Positions 1 through 6,680 of a stretch of 8,720 bases of DNA are shown one piece after another (position 1 is the first letter of the stretch; the number at the start of each line of letters is the position of its first letter). The notes under the pieces were generated by a model that saw only the letters and a program-made list of their open reading frames with translations, ran no database searches and had not been told where the DNA came from. The stretch spans positions 1-8,720 of the forward strand of contig CALXRJ010000010.1 in the NCBI GenBank assembly GCA_944390615.1, written 5' to 3'. This stretch comes from an uncultured Clostridia bacterium. GTDB taxonomy: Bacteria > Bacillota > Clostridia > TANB77 > CAG-508. The position numbers were made by a program, and so were the translations under genes.

Positions 1-1
1 T

Positions 2-541
2 ATAAACTATTTTATGGTAGACTTTGGAGGAAAAAATAGCATAACCAACTACTACACCAATTTAAAAGGAGAATCTTCTAGCAACAAGATAAACACCATC
101 TATTTAGGAAATCATGACCAAGTAATAGATTTAAACTATATAGCTGAAATGTATGGAGAAAAAAACAATGCAGAAATGAATGTAAAAGGAGCCATAAGCG
201 ACCATGCAAAAAAACATTTCAAAGGAACCATTGACTTCAAAACAGGTTGCAAAAAAGCAAAAGGAAGTGAAAATGAATATTGTACTATTTTATCAGAAAA
301 TGCAAAATCCATAGCTTTACCAATGCTTTTATGTACCGAAGAAGACGTAGAAGGAGAACATGCAACCGCTAGTGGAAAAATAGACCCCAAGCAATTATTT
401 TACATCATGAGTAGAGGATTTGATTTAAAAGAGGCACAAAAATTAATCATAAGAGCAGGATTTAATGAGATTTTAGAGAGAATAACCAAAGAAGAGTTAA
501 AAAAAGAAATTTTAGAGGAAATGGATAAAAAATTAAAATAA
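2..541 (+). CDS. sufD: SufD-like Fe-S cluster assembly scaffold subunit, 3' part only
   Basis: This is the C-terminal 179 residues of a SufB/SufD-family protein. The frame is open to the left edge, so the true start lies outside the window and the ATG at 14 is internal. Visible family features are the beta-helix part ending in GAISDHAKKHFKG, then a CTEEDVEGEHATASGKID stretch and the helical end with LFYIMSRGF and AGFNEILERI. The GEHATASGKID form fits SufD better than SufB. In the family, SufB and SufD pair with the ATPase SufC to form the cytoplasmic SufBCD scaffold on which Fe-S clusters are built. The rest of the scaffold (sufC, sufB) is presumably just upstream, and sufS follows after a 242-base gap. 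No in-frame CGG is present. Assignment to SufBD is firm; the choice of SufD over SufB is somewhat less so. Confidence 0.88.
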   Translation: MNYFMVDFGGKNSITNYYTNLKGESSSNKINTIYLGNHDQVIDLNYIAEMYGEKNNAEMNVKGAISDHAKKHFKGTIDFKTGCKKAKGSENEYCTILSENAKSIALPMLLCTEEDVEGEHATASGKIDPKQLFYIMSRGFDLKEAQKLIIRAGFNEILERITKEELKKEILEEMDKKLK

Positions 542-557
542 AAATTTGTTTGTTCGC

Positions 558-586
558 TTGATTTTCTTATAAAAATACAGTATAGT
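558..586 (+). promoter_or_regulatory. Sigma-A-type promoter for the sufS leader
   Basis: A -35 of TTGATT (558-563), a 17-base spacer and a -10 of TATAGT (581-586) form a good vegetative promoter 17 bases after the sufD stop. The expected transcription start is about 593-594, exactly where the leader's closing helix begins. This would make sufS and following genes a separate or additional transcript with a leader of about 190 bases. Prediction from sequence only. Confidence 0.5.
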
Positions 587-590
587 ATTT
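573..590. promoter_or_regulatory. Palindrome overlapping the -10 (possible operator)
   Basis: AAATAC (573-578), six bases, then GTATTT (585-590) is a perfect dyad that covers the -10 box. A repressor bound here would block the promoter. In many bacteria an Rrf2-family Fe-S sensor (IscR type) controls suf genes, but this dyad is short and I cannot match it to a known IscR consensus. In such AT-rich DNA it may also be chance. Confidence 0.3.
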
Positions 591-592
591 AT

Positions 593-713
593 TGGAAATG
601 AAAAAACACCACATTTTGCTTTGGCGAGCGATGTGGTGTTTATCAGATAAAATTTTATAAGGTAACACACATTTCTGTGCTTTCATTTCCACTTTTATTA
701 TAAATGAATTTTT
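593..713 (+). ncRNA. Structured leader RNA upstream of sufS, family not recognised
   Basis: Three helices are visible. P1 pairs 593-603 with 681-691 in 11 perfect pairs. P2 is 604-614 with 631-641, also 11 perfect pairs, stacked directly on P1, with a further short stem 617-620/627-630 closing a six-base loop. P3 is 668-671 with 676-679, four pairs with a four-base loop. The 3' strand of P1 can instead pair with 702-708 (TTCATTT/AAATGAA), and that hairpin is followed by five T. Such mutually exclusive pairing is how attenuators and riboswitches work. I recognise no known class: no T-box sequence, no S-box core, no tRNA T-arm. P2 could alternatively be a weak terminator for sufD, since its 3' flank is only modestly T-rich. 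The predicted transcription start sits at the first base of P1. Confidence 0.45.
682..713 (+). terminator. Possible attenuator hairpin before sufS
   Basis: TTCATTT (682-688) and AAATGAA (702-708) can form a seven-pair stem with a 13-base loop, followed by TTTTT (709-713). The stem has only one G-C pair and would be weak. Its interest is that it competes with P1 of the leader for the same bases. Confidence 0.25.
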
Positions 714-783
714 ATAATTTGTCAAATGTAAGATTAAAATTTTTATGAAACGAATATAAAGAGATAGAAAGAAGGAGGAAAAA

Positions 784-2019
784 ATGAATCAAAGCGAAAT
801 AAGAAAAGATTTTCCGCTTCTACAAAATAGAGATATTGCTTATTTAGATAATGGAGCAACAACCCAAAGGCCGAAGCAAGTAATAGATGCCATCCAAAAT
901 TTTTATGAAAATTACAATGCAAATCCTCATAGAGGAGCTTATACATTAAGTATGGAAGCGACAGAGATTTACGAAAATACAAGAAACAAAATCGCAAAAT
1001 TTATCAATGCCAAACATAGAGAAGAAATTATATTTTCCAAAAATGCATCAGAAAGTTTAAATTTAATTGCTTATTCTTATGGGATGGAAAACTTAAAAGA
1101 AAATGACGAAATTGTACTTTCTATTATGGAGCATCATTCCAATTTAGTTCCTTGGCAAAAAGTAAGTAAAGTAACAGGGGCAAAATTAAAATATATGTAT
1201 ATAGATGAAAATTTTGAGTTATCAGATGAAGAAATAGAAAGTAAAATTACAGATCATACCAAAATTGTCGGAATAACGCACATTTCAAATGTACTCGGAA
1301 CCATTAACCATATCAAAAAAATCATTCAATATGCCCATAAAAAAGGTGCTATTGTAATAGTAGATGCTGCCCAAAGTATTCCTCATATGAAAATAGATGT
1401 ACAAGCATTAGAGGCAGATTTTTTAGTGTTTTCTGGTCATAAAATGCTTGCACCTCTTGGGATTGGAGTATTATATGGAAAAAAAGAATTATTAGATAAA
1501 ATGAGTCCATTCCTAATGGGTGGAGATATGATAGAATATGTATATGAGCAAACAACAACTTTTGCGGAACTTCCCAACAAATTTGAAGCTGGAACACAAA
1601 ACGTAGAAGGCGTGGTAGGTTTAGGTGCAGCGATAGATTATATTGAAAAAATCGGTTATGACAATATCATAAAACAAGAAAATGAGGTTGTTTCCTATGC
1701 AAGAGAACAATTATCAAAATTAGATTATCTAACACTTTACCTAACGCCAAATGAAAAAAATCATTCCTCTGTTATATCTTTTAATATCCATAAAATACAC
1801 CCACATGACGTAGCTAGTATTTTAGATGCAGAAGGTGTTTGCATTCGTTCTGGAAATCATTGTGCACAGCCTTTGATGAGATATTTAGGAATAGATTCTA
1901 CCTGTCGAGCCAGTTTCTATTTTTACAATACCAAAGAAGAGGTAGACCGATTAGTAGAAGCACTTAACAAAACATATGATAGATTTAAAAAATATATAGG
2001 AGGAAATAAACAATTATGA
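784..2019 (+). CDS. sufS: Cysteine desulfurase SufS (type II, PLP-dependent)
   Basis: The 411-residue protein has the full length of group II cysteine desulfurases. It removes sulfur from L-cysteine, leaving alanine and an enzyme persulfide that is passed on to SufU. Visible motifs are YLDNGATTQRP near the N-terminus, MEHHSN around H117-H118, VDAAQS, the PLP lysine in FSGHKM (K220), GTQNVEG, and the active-site cysteine in RSGNHCAQP (C360). The start is fixed by AAGGAGG at 772-778, five bases before the ATG. The stop overlaps the next start (ATGA at 2016-2019), so the two are translationally coupled. Arginine is written with AGA, AGG, CGT and CGA but never with an in-frame CGG. With sufU and mnmA downstream, it probably supplies sulfur both for Fe-S clusters and for tRNA thiolation. 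Cytoplasmic. Confidence 0.96.
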   Translation: MNQSEIRKDFPLLQNRDIAYLDNGATTQRPKQVIDAIQNFYENYNANPHRGAYTLSMEATEIYENTRNKIAKFINAKHREEIIFSKNASESLNLIAYSYGMENLKENDEIVLSIMEHHSNLVPWQKVSKVTGAKLKYMYIDENFELSDEEIESKITDHTKIVGITHISNVLGTINHIKKIIQYAHKKGAIVIVDAAQSIPHMKIDVQALEADFLVFSGHKMLAPLGIGVLYGKKELLDKMSPFLMGGDMIEYVYEQTTTFAELPNKFEAGTQNVEGVVGLGAAIDYIEKIGYDNIIKQENEVVSYAREQLSKLDYLTLYLTPNEKNHSSVISFNIHKIHPHDVASILDAEGVCIRSGNHCAQPLMRYLGIDSTCRASFYFYNTKEEVDRLVEALNKTYDRFKKYIGGNKQL

Positions 2020-2438
2020 AAGGTTTTTTATACCCATTTCAGGGAAAAATGATGCCATTAAGAGAAATTATAAGATATTATCGATATAAAGGAATTGATA
2101 TAGACAGAAATTTTTTATCGACCATTATAAGACAAAAAGCAGATGAAATAGGGAGAGAAAATATAACAGAGGAAATATTTTTAGATTTAGTTAAAGATAT
2201 AGTAAGTCGAAAGATGCTAGTTACAGTAAGTTCAGATTTTGAAAAAAATTGTATCCATGAATTTGGACAAGAATTTTGGGATGATTTGCTAAGAAAAAAG
2301 CAAGAAAAAAGAGAGGCTCAAAAATTTAGAGCACAAATGAGAGTAAAAAAACAAACCAATTCTCCAAAAATAGAAGAATATAAAAATCAACCAAGTTTAA
2401 CCATAGAACACGCGGATGGGAAAGGAAGAGATGATTAG
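2016..2438 (+). CDS. Unrecognised 140-residue protein between sufS and sufU
   Basis: I do not recognise a family. The start overlaps the sufS stop by four bases and is preceded by AGGAGG (1999-2004); sufU begins six bases after its stop. The first ~95 residues look like a compact, mainly helical domain containing REIIRYYRYKG, LSTIIRQKADEIG and FGQEFWDDLLRKK. The last ~45 residues are charged, rich in Lys, Gln and Glu, and probably disordered. There is a single cysteine (in KNCIHEFG), no signal peptide and no membrane segment, so it should be cytoplasmic. The tight spacing argues for a job with SufS or SufU, for example as an adaptor or regulator, but that is inference from position only. No in-frame CGG; CGA is used for Arg. 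Confidence 0.8.
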   Translation: MKGFLYPFQGKMMPLREIIRYYRYKGIDIDRNFLSTIIRQKADEIGRENITEEIFLDLVKDIVSRKMLVTVSSDFEKNCIHEFGQEFWDDLLRKKQEKREAQKFRAQMRVKKQTNSPKIEEYKNQPSLTIEHADGKGRDD

Positions 2439-2444
2439 CTAAAA

Positions 2445-2915
2445 ATGGAAAATTTAGATAATATTTATAATGATTTAATTATGGAGCATAGTATGAATTC
2501 TTACAACAAGAAAAAATTACTGGATGCAGATTATAGCGAAAAAGGACATAATCCAAGTTGCGGAGATGAAATCACTTTAGAAATAAAATTAAATGGAAAT
2601 GTCATTAAAGATATGGCATTTTCAGGGCATGGCTGTGCCATATCCCAAGCATCTACTTCGATTATGATTGATACCTTAAAAGGCAAAACGGTAGAAGAAG
2701 CCAAAGAAATCATTCAAACTTTTATTGGAATGATAAAACGAGAGGAAATCGATGAAGAACATTTAAACAAGTTAGAAGATGCCATAGCTTTTAAAAATGT
2801 AGCCAATATGCCAGCTAGGGTAAAATGTGCACTTTTAGCTTGGCATACCATAGAAGATATTCTAAATAAAAAAGAAAATAATGGGAAAGGAAGCATAAAT
2901 TGCTGTCATGGATAA
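2445..2915 (+). CDS. sufU: SufU, zinc-dependent sulfur acceptor
   Basis: The 156-residue protein matches SufU of Gram-positive bacteria, a relative of IscU that takes the persulfide sulfur from SufS. The ligand set is visible: C39 and D41 in NPSCGDE, C64 in SGHGCAIS and C128 in RVKCALLAW. These are the usual zinc/sulfur-handling positions, and the segment between C64 and C128 has the extra residues that separate SufU from IscU. The C-terminus ends in an unusual CCHG, adding two cysteines not in the core motif. Its last codons overlap the probable mnmA start at 2908. The nearest ribosome-binding-like sequence (GGAAGAG, 2424-2430) is rather far from the ATG, so coupling to the preceding gene is likely. 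Cytoplasmic. Confidence 0.95.
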   Translation: MENLDNIYNDLIMEHSMNSYNKKKLLDADYSEKGHNPSCGDEITLEIKLNGNVIKDMAFSGHGCAISQASTSIMIDTLKGKTVEEAKEIIQTFIGMIKREEIDEEHLNKLEDAIAFKNVANMPARVKCALLAWHTIEDILNKKENNGKGSINCCHG

Positions 2916-4024
2916 TAAAAAAGAAATGAATCACAAAATTTTAGAAAATAGCCAAAATACAAAAACGATCCATCCAAAAAATACCAAAAAAGTATTGCTT
3001 CGGAATGAGTGGAGGAGTAGACAGTTCGGTTACAGCATTACTGCTAAAAGAGCAAGGATATGAAGTAATTGGTGCAACCTTAGCATTATTTAGCAAAAAA
3101 AATACTACCAATCTGGATGAAGATGCCAAAAATATTTGTAATTTACTGAATATACCACATTTTGCATTTGACTACAAACAAGAATTTAAAACACATGTAA
3201 TCAACGATTTTATAGCATGTTATGCCAATGGGAAAACTCCAAATCCTTGCATAGAATGTAATAAATATATGAAATTTGGTATTCTATATGAAAAAGCCAA
3301 AGAAATGGGATGTGATTTTATTGCAACAGGTCATTATGCCAAAACGGTTTATAGTGAAGAATATAAAAGATGGGTTTTAAAAAAATCCAATGCAGGCAAA
3401 AAAGATCAAAGTTATGTCTTATGGAACATTCCAAAAGATATCATCAAACAGATTTTGTTTCCTTTAGGAGATTTCCAAAATAAAGAGCAAATAAGAGAAT
3501 TGGCTAAAAAACACCATTTACCAGTAGCGAATAAACCAGATTCAGAAGATATTTGTTTTATACCAGATGGAAACTATAAAAAATTTCTAGAAAATAATGC
3601 TAATTTAAAACCAAAAAAAGGAAATATCGTAAACACAAAAGGAGAAATTTTAGGAACCCATTTAGGCTTATACTATTATACCATTGGACAAAAAAAAGGA
3701 CTGGGAATTTCCAATTCAGTTCCCCTATTTGTTTTAGGATTTAACCAAGAAAAAAATGAACTAATTGTAGGAGAAGAAAAAGAATTATATCGAGATAATT
3801 TCGAAGTAAAAGACATAAATTTACTATTGGTCGATAAAATAGAAGATTGGCTAGAAGTGGAAGTAAAAACCAGATATACTGCCAAACCTGCCAAAGCAAA
3901 AATTTTACAAGATGGTAACAACATAAAGGTTCAATTAGATGAGCCACAAAGAGCCATAACACCAGGGCAATCTGCTGTTTTTTATAAAGATGATATCGTC
4001 TTAGGTGGTGGTAAAATCATCTAA
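2908..4024 (+). CDS. mnmA: tRNA 2-thiouridylase MnmA, needing a +1 frameshift at CGG 3001
   Basis: MnmA adenylates tRNA U34 and replaces its oxygen with sulfur (s2U in Lys, Glu and Gln tRNAs). Reading from ATG 2908 (alternatively 2926) gives a Lys/Asn-rich lead-in ending KKVLL; the next codon is CGG, after which the frame is lost and stops at 3060. Skipping C3001 gives GGA and joins KVLL-G-MSGGVDSSV, the conserved P-loop. The joined protein is 371 residues, the normal length; beginning at 3005 would cut off the first strand. Other motifs are NPCIECN (C114, C117 in joined numbering), ATGHYAK, SEDICFIPDG (C216) and a complete C-terminal barrel ending GQSAVFYKDDIVLGGG. The CxxC in place of the more familiar DxxC marks the type proposed to carry an Fe-S cluster. 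The start overlaps the sufU end. Confidence 0.92.
3001..3004 (+). other. CGGA frameshift site in mnmA
   Basis: In the frame of ATG 2908 the codons are TTG CTT CGG AAT; the conserved protein continues as GGA ATG AGT. The +1 frame is closed upstream by TAG at 2942-2944, and homology (V-L-L-G-M-S-G-G) places the shift at this codon to the base. Skipping C3001 yields the Gly that precedes the P-loop in MnmA proteins. Confidence 0.85.
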
Positions 4025-4073
4025 AAAGATATAAAAAAATATCAAATAACAATTTATAAAGGGAGGTCTAATG

Positions 4074-4277
4074 ATGAAAGAATTAGAAATTAAAGTAAAA
4101 GGAATGATGTGTGCTGGATGTGAAAATAGAGTCCAAAATGCACTAAAAACAATTGACGGAGTAGAAAAGGTTGTAGCAAATCACGAGACAGGAATAGTAG
4201 CAGTCAGCTTAGAGGATGCTATAGCAGAAGAAACCATAAAAGAAAAAATTGAAGACATCGGATATGAAGTAGAATAA
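4074..4277 (+). CDS. copZ: Copper chaperone CopZ (HMA domain)
   Basis: A 67-residue stand-alone heavy-metal-associated domain. It binds Cu(I) through the two cysteines of GMMCAGC, near residues 13 and 16, and hands it to CopA. The rest follows the ferredoxin-like fold: RVQNALKTIDGVEKV for helix 1 and strand 2, and IKEKIEDIGYEV at the end. Two ATGs lie in tandem (4071 and 4074); the second sits seven bases after GGGAGG (4061-4066) and is preferred, the first only four. It begins 49 bases after mnmA and I see no convincing promoter or CopY/CsoR-type operator there, so it may be read through from the suf genes. Confidence 0.92.
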   Translation: MKELEIKVKGMMCAGCENRVQNALKTIDGVEKVVANHETGIVAVSLEDAIAEETIKEKIEDIGYEVE

Positions 4278-4349
4278 AACTTTTGTGAAAAGATATCATA
4301 AAAAAAAATAGTACAAGATTGAAATTGCAAATAGAAGGGAAACATAGAT

Positions 4350-6563
4350 ATGAAAAAAATAATTTTATCCATTGATGGGATGACCTGTTCTGCTTGTTCG
4401 AATGGATTAGAAAAATACTTAAATAAACAAAAAGGCATTTTCAATGCTTCTGTCAACTTAGTTATGGCAAATGCTAGCATCGAATATGATGAAAAATTAT
4501 TAGACCAAGAAAAACTAGAAGAATTTGTAAAACAGGCAGGATTTAAAAGTTTAGGGGAATTTAAAGAAATTAAAATGGAAAACAAAAGCAAAAAAGAAAA
4601 AATCACTTTTATCATTTTTTCTTTTCTTGCGGTACTACTTATGTACATTGCAATGGGGCATATGGTAAATTTACCAACCATCCCACTTTTAGACCCACAT
4701 ACAAATCCCATTTATTATACCATTTGTTTAGCCTTACTTACCATATGTTTTATTGTTTATGGCTGGGATATTTTAAAAAATGGTTATAAAAATTTAATTC
4801 ATAAAACACCAAACATGGATACCTTAGTAAGTATTGGTGTCCTAGCTAGCTTTCTTTACAGCTTATATAATATGATTAGGATTTGGCAAGGAGACCATCA
4901 TGAGGTTATGAACTTATATTTTGAATCTTCAGCCATCATCATCTATTTTATTAAGCTAGGTAGATATATTGAAGGAATTAGCCAGAATAAAACCAAAGAA
5001 GCCATTCAAAAACTGGTAAAAATCACACCAGATACAGCAGTTATCCAAAAAGATGGCATCGAAAAAACAGTGACACTAGATGAAATACAAGTAGGGGATA
5101 CGGTCATTGTAAAAGCAGGAGAAAAAATTGCAGTCGATGGAACCATTTTAGAAGGAACCGCCCATGTAGATGAGGCATTTATCACAGGAGAAAGCAAACC
5201 AGTTACCAAGAAAAAAGGAGATAAAGTAATTGCTGGAAGCTTAAATTATGATGGATATCTTAAGTATCAAGCCGAAAAAATAGGGAAAAATTCAACCGTA
5301 TCCGAAATTGTAAGACTTGTGGTAGAGGCAACCAACACAAAAGCACCAATTGCAAAACTTGCTGATAAAGTAGCAGGCTATTTTGTACCAAGTGTTATTG
5401 CTATCGCAATTATAACTTTTTTGGTTTATTTAGGAATGGGGCAAACCTTTGCAGAAAGCTTAACCACTTTTATTACCATATTAGTAGTAGCTTGTCCTTG
5501 TAGTTTAGGGCTAGCCACGCCACTTGCCATTGTTGTATCAGAAGGCTTATGTGCTTCGAATGGAATTTTAATTAAAAAAAGTGAAATTTTAGAAAATGCA
5601 CAAAAAGTAGATACCATTGTATTTGACAAAACAGGAACTTTAACATATGGAAAATTAAAAATTTCAGAAATTATAAATTACAGTGATTTAGAAGAACAAA
5701 CTTTATTACAATTAGTGGGAAGTATTGAAAATCATGTAACACATCCCATTGGAAAAGCTTTTACAAGATACTTAGAAGAAAATAAAATAGAAATGCTAAA
5801 AGTACAAGATTTTCAAAATATCGCAGGATTCGGCGTTACCGGAAAAATCGGAAAAGAAGAAATTGCTTTAGGAAATGCTAAAATGCTTGAAAAATATGAG
5901 ATAGAAAACAAATATCAAGAAGAGGAACAAAAATTAAAAGAAAAGGGAAACAGCATTGTTTATGTAATCCGAAATAAAGAAGTACTTGCCTTAATTGGAG
6001 TGGGTGACATTGTAAGAGACAATGCAAAAGAAGTTATCCAAAAGTTATCGCAAAATCATATAGATACCATTATGCTAACAGGAGACAATCAAGAAACCGC
6101 CAAAAAAATTGCAAAAGAAATCGGCATCACAAAAGTAATTGCAAATGTAATACCAGCAGACAAAACAAAAGTCGTACAAGACCTAAAAAAAGAAAATAAA
6201 TTTGTCATGATGTGTGGAGACGGAATCAATGATAGTCCAGCAATTGCAAGTTCCGATATTGGCGTAAGTGTCAATGATGGCTCAGATATCGCTATGGATT
6301 CATCAGATGTCATATTAACCAAAAATGATTTAACCAGTATTTTAAATCTAATTCATATTAGCCAAAAAACAATCCGAAATATCAAACAAAATCTATTTTG
6401 GGCATTTTTCTATAATTGTTTAATGATACCAATTGCAATTGGTGTATTAAAGCCATTTGGTATTTCCATTAGCCCAATGTTTGCAAGCTTAGCGATGGTA
6501 TTAAGTAGTATAACGGTTATATTGAATGCGTTAAGACTAAGAAATATAAAAATTAATTCTTAA
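4350..6563 (+). CDS. copA: Copper-exporting P1B-type ATPase CopA
   Basis: The 737-residue protein pumps Cu(I) out across the cytoplasmic membrane using ATP. In order it shows one N-terminal HMA domain (GMTCSACS, C13 and C16), the first membrane segments from about residue 85, the actuator TGES (279-282), the CPC metal site (C382, C384) in membrane helix 6, the phosphorylated aspartate in DKTGT (D426), the HP motif (H465), MLTGDN and GDGINDSP (623-630). The last two helices carry the YN (FFYNC) and MxxSS (MVLSS) residues that mark Cu(I) specificity. Length and motifs are complete. It starts 72 bases after copZ, with GAAGGGA at 4334-4340 as ribosome binding site. The gene is long and has many out-of-frame CGG triplets but no in-frame one. 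Confidence 0.96.
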   Translation: MKKIILSIDGMTCSACSNGLEKYLNKQKGIFNASVNLVMANASIEYDEKLLDQEKLEEFVKQAGFKSLGEFKEIKMENKSKKEKITFIIFSFLAVLLMYIAMGHMVNLPTIPLLDPHTNPIYYTICLALLTICFIVYGWDILKNGYKNLIHKTPNMDTLVSIGVLASFLYSLYNMIRIWQGDHHEVMNLYFESSAIIIYFIKLGRYIEGISQNKTKEAIQKLVKITPDTAVIQKDGIEKTVTLDEIQVGDTVIVKAGEKIAVDGTILEGTAHVDEAFITGESKPVTKKKGDKVIAGSLNYDGYLKYQAEKIGKNSTVSEIVRLVVEATNTKAPIAKLADKVAGYFVPSVIAIAIITFLVYLGMGQTFAESLTTFITILVVACPCSLGLATPLAIVVSEGLCASNGILIKKSEILENAQKVDTIVFDKTGTLTYGKLKISEIINYSDLEEQTLLQLVGSIENHVTHPIGKAFTRYLEENKIEMLKVQDFQNIAGFGVTGKIGKEEIALGNAKMLEKYEIENKYQEEEQKLKEKGNSIVYVIRNKEVLALIGVGDIVRDNAKEVIQKLSQNHIDTIMLTGDNQETAKKIAKEIGITKVIANVIPADKTKVVQDLKKENKFVMMCGDGINDSPAIASSDIGVSVNDGSDIAMDSSDVILTKNDLTSILNLIHISQKTIRNIKQNLFWAFFYNCLMIPIAIGVLKPFGISISPMFASLAMVLSSITVILNALRLRNIKINS

Positions 6564-6569
6564 AAAATG

Positions 6570-6615
6570 AAAAGTTTTTTCAAAAAGAAACGGTCCTTTT
6601 GAAAAAACTTTTTTT
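6570..6615 (+). terminator. Intrinsic terminator after copA
   Basis: Sixteen consecutive pairs join 6570-6585 and 6597-6612, around an 11-base loop (6586-6596). The 3' arm runs into a seven-T tract (6609-6615). The stem is AT-rich and nearly symmetrical, so it might also act in the other direction. It begins seven bases after the copA stop and separates the copper genes from the ABC exporter. Confidence 0.75.
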
Positions 6616-6617
6616 GA

Positions 6618-6651
6618 TGTCACTTACTTGTCACTTAAACTGTTTTATAAT
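6618..6651 (+). promoter_or_regulatory. Promoter region of the ABC exporter with tandem 9-bp repeat
   Basis: A perfect -10, TATAAT, lies at 6646-6651, with transcription expected from about 6658. No good -35 stands 16-18 bases upstream. Instead TGTCACTTA occurs twice (6618-6626 and 6629-6637), spaced 11 bases start to start, one helical turn, ending eight bases before the -10. Tandem repeats at this period in place of a -35 are typical of activation by OmpR-family response regulators, which often control BceAB/FtsX-type exporters. No regulator gene is visible in the window. Confidence 0.45.
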
Positions 6652-6680
6652 AATACCAGAAAATAGAAAGGAGAATTCTT

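Noticed and set aside
593..692. A tRNA gene: GGAAATG (594-600) and CATTTCC plus A (684-691) look like an acceptor stem of a long tRNA.
   Set aside because: The 17 bases before 684 do not form a five-pair T-stem with a TTCGA-like loop, and no D-arm or anticodon arm can be placed.
3005..4024. MnmA starting at ATG 3005 with no frameshift.
   Set aside because: This removes the first beta strand and the Gly before the P-loop, no ribosome binding site precedes it, and an intact matching lead-in (KKVLL) is present just upstream in the other frame.
4028..4043. Hairpin GATAT/ATATC as a terminator after mnmA.
   Set aside because: Only five A-T-rich pairs and no T tract follows; probably chance.
4025..4070. 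CopY- or CsoR-type copper operator before copZ.
   Set aside because: No TACA-N2-TGTA element or G/C-rich CsoR-like dyad is present.
4181..4711. Long minus-strand open frames, such as 4181-4711 and others opposite copA and mnmA.
   Set aside because: They are antisense shadows of clear genes in AT-rich DNA, without ribosome binding sites or recognisable products.
6586..6596. CGG within the terminator loop (6591-6593) as a further frameshift site.
   Set aside because: It is noncoding, between the copA stop and the ATPase start.
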